Below are positions 58,915-64,000 of a stretch of DNA of 64,000 nucleotides, piece by piece (positions within the stretch are counted from its first letter, which is position 1; each line of letters opens with the position of its first letter). Both the position numbers and the translations under genes were made by a program. The notes below the pieces were generated by a model, which worked only from the letters and a program-made list of their open reading frames with translations, ran no database searches and was not told the origin of the DNA. Source of the DNA: Duganella qianjiadongensis. Its GTDB lineage: Bacteria; Pseudomonadota; Gammaproteobacteria; Burkholderiales; Burkholderiaceae_D. The stretch is taken from contig NZ_WWCM01000017.1 of NCBI RefSeq assembly GCF_009857915.1, positions 25,030 through 89,029 of the forward strand, written 5' to 3'.

Positions 58915-59703
58915 ATGCTGCTCATTCCTGCCATCGACCTGAAAGACGGTCACTGCGTACGCCTGAAACAGGGCGATATGGAACTTGCTACCGTATTCTC
59001 CGAAGAACCTGCCGCCATGGCGCTGCACTGGCTCAAGCAGGGCGCGCGCCGCCTGCATCTGGTCGACTTGAACGGCGCCTTTGCCGGCAAGCCGAAAAAC
59101 GAAGCAGCCATCAAGGCCATCCTGAAAGTGGTGCAGGAATACGCCGAAGAGAACGATCTCGACGAAATCCCTGTGCAGCTGGGCGGCGGTATCCGCGATC
59201 TTGACACCATCGAGCGCTATCTCGACGCCGGCATCAGCTATGTCATCATCGGCACGGCGGCCGTGAAAGAGCCGGGCTTCCTGCATGACGCCTGCGGCGC
59301 CTTCCCCGGTCACATCATCGTCGGCCTCGATGCCAAGGACGGCAAAGTGGCAACCGATGGCTGGAGCAAAATGTCCGGTCACGAAGTGATCGATCTGGCC
59401 AAGAAGTTCGAAGCCTACGGCGTGGAATCCATCATCTACACCGACATCGGCCGCGACGGCATGATGGGCGGCGTGAACATCGAAGCCACCGTCAAGCTGG
59501 CCCAGGCTGTGAAGATTCCCGTGATTGCTTCGGGCGGTCTGCACAACCTCGCCGACGTGGAAGCCCTGTGCGCGGTGCAGGATGAAGGTATCGAAGGCGT
59601 GATCTGCGGCCGTTCGATTTACGAAGGCACCATCGATCTGGCGACGGCTCAGGTGCGCGCCGATGAACTGAGCGGCGATCTGGTCGACGACGAAGCCGAA
59701 TAA
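58915..59703 (+). CDS. hisA: ProFAR isomerase
   Basis: 262 residues, beta-alpha barrel. LLIPAIDLKDGHCVRLKQGD has the catalytic Asp, VQLGGGIRDLDTIERYLDAG and YTDIGRDGMMGGVNIEAT hold the phosphate-binding Gly residues and second Asp. The C-terminus has an acidic extension (SGDLVDDEAE). It isomerises ProFAR to PRFAR. Four bases separate it from hisF. Confidence 0.95.
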   Translation: MLLIPAIDLKDGHCVRLKQGDMELATVFSEEPAAMALHWLKQGARRLHLVDLNGAFAGKPKNEAAIKAILKVVQEYAEENDLDEIPVQLGGGIRDLDTIERYLDAGISYVIIGTAAVKEPGFLHDACGAFPGHIIVGLDAKDGKVATDGWSKMSGHEVIDLAKKFEAYGVESIIYTDIGRDGMMGGVNIEATVKLAQAVKIPVIASGGLHNLADVEALCAVQDEGIEGVICGRSIYEGTIDLATAQVRADELSGDLVDDEAE

Positions 59704-59707
59704 CACT

Positions 59708-60469
59708 ATGCTCGCTAAACGCATCATTCCCTGCCTGGACGTGACCGATGGCCGCGTCGTCAAAGGCGTCAATTTCACCGAGCTGCGCGATGCCGGCGAC
59801 CCGGTGGAAATCGCCCGCCGTTACGACGAGCAGGGCGCCGACGAACTGACCTTCCTCGACATTACCGCCACCAGCGATAACCGTGGCCTGATCCTGCATA
59901 TCATCGAAGCCGTGGCGTCGCAGGTGTTCATTCCCCTCACCGTGGGTGGCGGGGTGCGCGAAGTGGCCGATGTACGCCGCCTGCTCAACGCCGGTGCGGA
60001 CAAGGTCAGCATGAATTCGTCGGCCGTGGCCAATCCCCAGCTGGTGTACGACGCCGCGCACAAGCACGGTTCGCAGTGCATCGTGGTGGCGATCGACGCC
60101 AAGCAGGTGGCACCGGGCAAGTGGGAAGTGTTTACCCACGGCGGCCGCAAGGCTACCGGCCTGGATGCCATCGAATGGGCTAAAAAGATGGAACAGCTGG
60201 GCGCAGGCGAAATCCTGCTGACCAGTATGGACCGCGACGGCACCAAGTCCGGCTTCGATCTGGGCCTGACGCGCGGCGTGTCGGATGCCATCAGCATCCC
60301 CGTGATCGCTTCGGGCGGCGTGGGCGGTCTGCAGGATCTGGCCGACGGCATCAAGCTGGGCAAGGCCGATGCGGTACTGGCCGCCAGTATCTTCCACTAT
60401 GGCCAGCACACGGTGCAGGAGGCCAAACAGTTTATGGCGCAGCAGGGTATCCCTATGCGTCTGGCATAG
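59708..60469 (+). CDS. hisF: Imidazole glycerol phosphate synthase, cyclase subunit
   Basis: 253 residues, beta-alpha barrel related to HisA. RIIPCLDVTDGRVVKGVNF carries catalytic Asp11-type residue; FIPLTVGGGVREVADVRRLL and LTSMDRDGTKSGFDL have the second Asp and phosphate sites. With HisH it forms imidazole glycerol phosphate and AICAR. hisI follows after 18 bases. Confidence 0.96.
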   Translation: MLAKRIIPCLDVTDGRVVKGVNFTELRDAGDPVEIARRYDEQGADELTFLDITATSDNRGLILHIIEAVASQVFIPLTVGGGVREVADVRRLLNAGADKVSMNSSAVANPQLVYDAAHKHGSQCIVVAIDAKQVAPGKWEVFTHGGRKATGLDAIEWAKKMEQLGAGEILLTSMDRDGTKSGFDLGLTRGVSDAISIPVIASGGVGGLQDLADGIKLGKADAVLAASIFHYGQHTVQEAKQFMAQQGIPMRLA

Positions 60470-60487
60470 GGAACTAAAGGAAACACG

Positions 60488-60949
60488 ATGTCTACGCCTC
60501 CTCCAAGCAGCCTCGCCAAGGCTAAATGGCTGAAAAAAATCCACTGGGACGAGCATGGTCTGGTGCCGGTGATCGCCCAGGAAGCTGGCAGCAATGATGT
60601 GCTGATGTTCGCCTGGATGAACCGCGAAGCACTGGCACGCACGGTGGAACTGGGCGAAGCCGTGTACTGGAGCCGTTCGCGCAAGAAGCTGTGGCACAAG
60701 GGCGAAGAGTCCGGCCACGTGCAGAAAGTGCTGGAAATCCGTCTCGACTGCGATGAAGACGTGGTGCTGCTGAAAATCGAGCAGGCCGGCGGCATCGCCT
60801 GCCACACGGGCCGGCACTCCTGCTTTTACCAGAAGTTCGAAGGCGATGCGCTGGAAGGCGACTGGCAGACGGCGGAACCGGTGCTGAAAGATCCGGCAGA
60901 AATCTACGCGGCCGAGCAGGCCGCCAAACCGAAAAAGACCACCCCATGA
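60488..60949 (+). CDS. hisI: Phosphoribosyl-AMP cyclohydrolase
   Basis: 153 residues, separate from HisE. MFAWMNREALARTVELGEAVYWSRSRKKLWHKGEESGH and LDCDEDVVLLKIEQAGGIACHTGRHSCFY contain the zinc Cys and metal-binding Asp residues. An N-terminal and a C-terminal extension make it longer than the minimal enzyme (about 130). Its stop overlaps hisE (ATGA). Confidence 0.95.
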   Translation: MSTPPPSSLAKAKWLKKIHWDEHGLVPVIAQEAGSNDVLMFAWMNREALARTVELGEAVYWSRSRKKLWHKGEESGHVQKVLEIRLDCDEDVVLLKIEQAGGIACHTGRHSCFYQKFEGDALEGDWQTAEPVLKDPAEIYAAEQAAKPKKTTP

Positions 60950-61284
60950 GTACCATACTAGACCGTCTGGCCGAGATTATCGAAGCGCGCAAGCCGGCGC
61001 AGGGCGGCGACCCCGCCACTTCCTACACGGCCAAACTGCTGGCCAAGGGCGATGACGCCATCCTGAAAAAAATCGGCGAAGAAGCCACCGAAACGGTGAT
61101 GGCCGCCAAAGATGTGCGCGCTGGCGCCGATAGCGGTAAAGTGCTGTACGAGGTGGCGGATCTGTGGTTCCACACGCTGGTATTGCTGGCCCAGTTCGAC
61201 CTCAAGCCGCAGCAGGTGCTGGACGAACTGGCGCGGCGCGAAGGCGTGTCCGGCCTGGCCGAAAAAGCGGCACGCAAGGAATAA
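60946..61284 (+). CDS. hisE: Phosphoribosyl-ATP pyrophosphohydrolase
   Basis: 112 residues, MazG-like helical fold. LAEIIEARKPA, SYTAKLLAKGDDAILKKIGEEATETVMAAKD and YEVADLWFHTLVLLAQ contain the Glu/Asp residues that bind magnesium. It performs the second step of histidine synthesis. It is the last his gene, followed after 21 bases by hinT. Confidence 0.94.
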   Translation: MSTILDRLAEIIEARKPAQGGDPATSYTAKLLAKGDDAILKKIGEEATETVMAAKDVRAGADSGKVLYEVADLWFHTLVLLAQFDLKPQQVLDELARREGVSGLAEKAARKE

Positions 61285-61305
61285 ACCTGTCTAACCGGAG
61301 CTGTT

Positions 61306-61677
61306 GTGGATAACTGCTTGTTTTGCAAAATCGCTGAAAAAAAGATTCCTGCTACCATAGTCTATGAAGATGATGAGTTGCTGGCCTTCAAAGACATCAA
61401 TCCGGCTGCCCCTGTGCATCTGCTGGTGATCCCGAAGCAGCATTTCGCTACCCTGTCGGCCTGTACGGCGGAGCATGCGCCGCTGCTGGGCCGCATGCTG
61501 GCACTGGCGCCGAAACTGGCGGCAGAGTTCGGTTGTGGCGTGCAGCACGCTGCGGACGGCACCCCTAGCGCCGGCTACAAGACCCTGATCAACAGCGGTC
61601 CTGACGGCGGGCAGGAGGTGTACCATCTGCACATGCATATCATCGGCGGGCCGCACCCGTGGCGCGGCCAGCGCTAG
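61306..61677 (+). CDS. hinT: HIT-family hydrolase HinT
   Basis: 123 residues. NCLFCKIAEKKIPATIVYEDDELLAFKDI at the N-terminus and the histidine triad VYHLHMHIIGG near the C-terminus are diagnostic of purine nucleoside phosphoramidases. GTG 61306 is the start, with GGAG upstream. It is likely the end of the his transcript. Confidence 0.94.
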   Translation: MDNCLFCKIAEKKIPATIVYEDDELLAFKDINPAAPVHLLVIPKQHFATLSACTAEHAPLLGRMLALAPKLAAEFGCGVQHAADGTPSAGYKTLINSGPDGGQEVYHLHMHIIGGPHPWRGQR

Positions 61678-61828
61678 GCGCAGCCCAGGGCGAAAGCGCG
61701 TCCTTGCTCATAGTTGTTTGTAGGGAAACATTGCAAATGCATGACTTTGGCGCTTCGCTTATACTGTCGCAGGCGTTTTTTGAATCAACGGAATTTTGGG
61801 GCGCGTGCGTCCTGCAAGGGGAATAGAA

Positions 61829-62074
61829 ATGGGTACAGGTAGCTGGTTGCACTGGGCAATACTGCTGGTGGTCGTAATTCTGATCTTCGGCACCAAAAAG
61901 CTCGGTAATGTGGGTTCCGATCTGGGCAAGGCCGTGAAAGGCTTCAAGGACGGTATCAAGGGCGAGGAAGACAAGGCGGCAGCACCGGCCGCTTCTGCAC
62001 CCTCTGCCGCTCCGGCGCAGGTGGCCGACAAGAGCACCATCGACGTCGAAGCCAAGGAAAAGAGCAAGCAGTAA
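61829..62074 (+). CDS. tatA: Sec-independent translocase subunit TatA
   Basis: 81 residues. A membrane helix (WLHWAILLVVVILIF) is followed by the hinge FGTKKLGNVGSDLGKAVKGFKDG amphipathic helix, then an Ala/Pro/Lys-rich tail. TatA oligomers form the pore for folded proteins. The upstream AAGGGGAATAGAA gives the ribosome-binding site for ATG 61829; the in-frame upstream ATG at 61796 is rejected. Confidence 0.93.
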   Translation: MGTGSWLHWAILLVVVILIFGTKKLGNVGSDLGKAVKGFKDGIKGEEDKAAAPAASAPSAAPAQVADKSTIDVEAKEKSKQ

Positions 62075-62144
62075 GCACCGGCCTGCGGGCTGGCTTCCGG
62101 TGTACCGGAGGCTGGCGCGCGGCCTGCGCTGATGGCGGAAATTT

Positions 62145-62633
62145 ATGATCGATCTAGGTCTGACCAAACTCGCGGTAATCGGTGTGGTGGCGCTGGTCGT
62201 CATCGGGCCGGAAAAGCTGCCCAAGGTGGCGCGTATGGCGGGTACGCTGTATGGCCGTGCCCAGCGTTATCTGAGCGAAGTCAAATCGGAAGTCTCGCGC
62301 GAAATCGAGATGGAAGAGCTGCGCAATATGCAGAAAGAAGTGCAGGCGGCAGCGCAGAACATCAAGCAGGATGTGGAAGCTTCGCTGGCTGAGAGCGTGG
62401 CCGAAGTCCAGAATATGTGGCCGGACTCGGTGGCCGAGACGCGCATCATCAGCGCCACGGAAGAGGATCTCAGGCGCAAGGCGCGCGAGTTCCGCCGCAA
62501 GAAGCTGGTGCGCAATGCCGCAGTGCCGGGCTGGTACAAGCAGATGCACGGCGGACGCCAGCATGTGGTGTCCGGCGCAGCGCGGGTGGCACGCTTCCGT
62601 CCCCGCAATCACACCCCTACCTCGTTTTACTAA
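62145..62633 (+). CDS. tatB: Sec-independent translocase subunit TatB
   Basis: 162 residues. IDLGLTKLAVIGVVALVVIGPEKLPKVARMAGTL is the TatB membrane helix with the conserved Glu-Pro-Lys hinge, followed by a long amphipathic region (EIEMEELRNMQKEVQAAAQ) and a basic C-terminus. It binds TatC and hands over twin-arginine substrates. The stop codon abuts the ATG of tatC. Confidence 0.93.
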   Translation: MIDLGLTKLAVIGVVALVVIGPEKLPKVARMAGTLYGRAQRYLSEVKSEVSREIEMEELRNMQKEVQAAAQNIKQDVEASLAESVAEVQNMWPDSVAETRIISATEEDLRRKAREFRRKKLVRNAAVPGWYKQMHGGRQHVVSGAARVARFRPRNHTPTSFY

Positions 62634-63389
62634 ATGACTACTTCCAAGCCGGGCGAAGAGACCTTTATCTCTCACCTGATCGAACTGCGCGACCGTCTGG
62701 TGCGCGCCACTATCGGTGTAGTGATAATGTGCGTCGGCCTGCTGATCTGGCCCGGCCCTGCCCGCATCTACGACATACTGGCGGCGCCCATGATCGCTGC
62801 GCTGCCGGTCGGTTCGAAGATGATCGCGACAGGGGTGACCTCGCCGTTTCTGGTGCCGATGAAGGTAACGCTGGTGCTGGCGCTGGTGCTGGCTTTGCCG
62901 TGGGTGCTGTACCAGATCTGGGCGTTTGTGGCGCCGGGTCTGTATGCACACGAGAAGCGGCTGGTGGCGCCGCTGGTGATCTCGTCTTCGGCCCTGTTCA
63001 TGGCGGGCGTGGCATTCTGCTACTTCTTCGTGTTTGGCCGCGTGTTCAAATTCATTGCCGAGTTTTCGCCGCAGTCGATTGCGGTGACGCCCGATATCGA
63101 GAATTATCTCGATTTCGTCATGTCCATGTGTCTGGCTTTCGGGGCGACCTTTGAAGTGCCGGTGGTGGTGGTGATACTGGTGCGTATGGGGCTGGTGAGC
63201 GTGGCCAAGCTTAAGGAAATCCGTCCGTATGCCGTGGTTGGTGCTTTTGCTGTCGCGGCTGTGGTGACGCCACCGGATGCGGTCAGTATGTTCTCGCTGG
63301 CCATTCCCATGTGTCTGCTGTTCGAGCTGGGCATCTTGGTAGCGCCTATGTTCGTGCGTCTGTCCACGGCGCCGGAAGATCAGGCCTAA
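62634..63389 (+). CDS. tatC: Sec-independent translocase subunit TatC
   Basis: 251 residues, six membrane helices. The N-terminal FISHLIELRDRLVRATIGV, the FVAPGLYAHEKRLVAPLVISSS loop with its conserved Glu, and FGATFEVPVVVVILVRMGLVS and VVTPPDAVSMFSLAIPMCLLFELGIL are typical. TatC recognises the twin-arginine signal. It ends by overlapping the convergent coiled-coil gene by four bases. Confidence 0.95.
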   Translation: MTTSKPGEETFISHLIELRDRLVRATIGVVIMCVGLLIWPGPARIYDILAAPMIAALPVGSKMIATGVTSPFLVPMKVTLVLALVLALPWVLYQIWAFVAPGLYAHEKRLVAPLVISSSALFMAGVAFCYFFVFGRVFKFIAEFSPQSIAVTPDIENYLDFVMSMCLAFGATFEVPVVVVILVRMGLVSVAKLKEIRPYAVVGAFAVAAVVTPPDAVSMFSLAIPMCLLFELGILVAPMFVRLSTAPEDQA

Positions 63390-63871
63390 GTCCGGGCTAG
63401 CAGGGCCGCGACGCCAAACAAAGTGAGGGCGTTGACGAGTAGTGATGCGCCGATTAGCCACGAATGCACTTTTTGACGATGTTCCAGGCGTTCGATTCGG
63501 AAAGTCAGACCGTCCAGCTTGCCGCTGACCTCCTGTCGCAGGCTTGCAATTGCTGCTTGCATTTCTACACGTAGCCCAGTCATTTCGCTACGCAGATCAC
63601 TGATTTGATCGCGCAGGTCATCGAATTGACTGCGTAGATCAGTTATTTGACTACTTAGACCCGCTATTTGACTGTGCAAATCAGCTATTTGACTGCGTAG
63701 ATCAGTTATTTGACTGTGCAGATCAGTTATTTGACTGCGTAGATCAACCATTTGACTGCGCAGGTCGTTCACGTCACTGCACAGAGTGTTGATCTGACCT
63801 TGCAAGTCTTTATGCATCGCGCCCAGCATTGCCAGAACTTCGCTGCGCAAGGTCGCAATGAGGGACTGCAT
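63386..63871 (-). CDS. Coiled-coil protein with C-terminal membrane helix
   Basis: 161 residues. Residues about 25-110 are near-perfect heptads of the pattern L-R/H-S-Q-I-T/A-D, a textbook coiled coil, encoded by 21-bp tandem repeats. A second helical segment (VEMQAAIASLRQEVSGKLDGLTFRIERLEHRQ) follows, then a single membrane helix (WLIGASLLVNALTLFGVAALLA) at the C-terminus. It is probably a tail-anchored structural or scaffold protein. No family is recognised. It converges with tatC. Confidence 0.7.
   Translation of the reverse strand: MQSLIATLRSEVLAMLGAMHKDLQGQINTLCSDVNDLRSQMVDLRSQITDLHSQITDLRSQIADLHSQIAGLSSQITDLRSQFDDLRDQISDLRSEMTGLRVEMQAAIASLRQEVSGKLDGLTFRIERLEHRQKVHSWLIGASLLVNALTLFGVAALLART
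63626..63772 (-). repeat. Seven 21-bp tandem repeats in the coiled-coil gene
   Basis: Units begin at 63626, 63647, 63668, 63689, 63710, 63731 and 63752 with TTGACT or close variants, each encoding one heptad. Gain or loss of units keeps the frame, so length variation between strains is expected. Confidence 0.8.
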
Positions 63872-63875
63872 TTCG

Positions 63876-63904
63876 GAGCCTGTCAGAATTTTTGTGTGAA
63901 TCCG
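63876..63904 (+). repeat. Possible terminal sequence of an insertion element
   Basis: The run containing CTGTCAGAATTTTTGTGTG, placed about 35 bases before a new gene start, resembles the ends of IS256-family elements as I recall them. The other end lies outside the window, so this is tentative. Confidence 0.25.
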
Positions 63905-63936
63905 GGGTCATGAAATAATACCGAAAGGGATTTTCC

Positions 63937-64000
63937 ATGACCGACGTAATGACCACTAAGAAGCCAAAAACCAAGAAGCAGTACCCGTTTCCCGTTGAAC
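63937..64000 (+). CDS. Start of an unidentified gene, truncated by the window edge
   Basis: ATG 63937 is preceded by AAAGGGA six bases upstream. The 21 visible residues are Lys/Thr-rich with a Pro-Phe-Pro near the edge. They are too short to assign. If the preceding sequence is an IS end, this may be its transposase, but no motif proves it. Confidence 0.4.
   Translation, partial: MTDVMTTKKPKTKKQYPFPVE

Noticed and set aside
61760..61765. TATACT as a -10 element for tatABC
   Set aside because: No -35 element at an acceptable distance could be found, so a promoter was not called.
1..64000. CRISPR arrays, rRNA or tRNA genes, integrated prophage
   Set aside because: No repeat-spacer pattern, rRNA-like stretch, tRNA cloverleaf or block of phage genes was noticed by eye on either strand.

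Overview
The window looks like a chromosomal segment of a betaproteobacterium of the order Burkholderiales, most likely family Oxalobacteraceae. The G+C content is high. The gene order gltBD - mla - ibaG - murA - his operon - hinT - tatABC fits that group, as do the short HisZ-dependent HisG, the LiuR-type control of a leucine-degradation gene and the presence of AceK. The genus cannot be fixed from the sequence alone.

Region 1 (1-6.5 kb): the C-terminal end of a hybrid sensor kinase (receiver-receiver-Hpt), a Fur-box promoter driving a Fiu-type siderophore receptor with its PiuC/YbiX hydroxylase partner, a TMEM175-like channel, and a small minus-strand group of poorly known envelope proteins including an LprI-like one. 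Region 2 (6.5-17.2 kb): a dense peptidoglycan-handling cluster. It encodes an AmpG-like transporter, a DigH/GHL10 glycosidase lipoprotein, a BadF-type amino-sugar kinase, an AmiD-like amidase lipoprotein, a VanX/DdpX D-Ala-D-Ala dipeptidase, PBP4 (DacB), an SpmA-SpmB fusion protein and a peptide-binding protein. Together they read as a muropeptide and glycan salvage module.

Region 3 (17.2-21.1 kb): a lone ORF6N-domain protein, a candidate structured noncoding RNA with its own promoter and intrinsic terminator, and an arsRCBH operon whose arsR mRNA appears leaderless. Region 4 (21.1-28.9 kb): minus-strand acyl-CoA dehydrogenase, SDR, thiolase, aceK and isovaleryl-CoA dehydrogenase genes with LiuR. 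Two near-identical LiuR-like palindromes flank the liuR gene. This links leucine/acyl-CoA breakdown to control of the glyoxylate branch point. Region 5 (28.9-39.5 kb): an HTH regulator set among several palindromes, ubiX, grxD, tex, an SNF2 helicase overlapping a PAS histidine kinase gene, an OmpR-type regulator, and a RAYT transposase framed by inverted REP-like repeats.

Region 6 (39.5-63.4 kb): housekeeping. It holds gltBD, a complete phospholipid-trafficking operon mlaFEDACB with mlaA inside, a YadGH-like ABC exporter, ibaG-murA, the histidine operon hisGD-[orphan DNA methyltransferase]-hisCBHAFIE, hinT and tatABC. The right edge (63.4-64 kb) has a coiled-coil membrane protein encoded by 21-bp tandem repeats and the first codons of an unidentified gene, possibly inside an insertion sequence.
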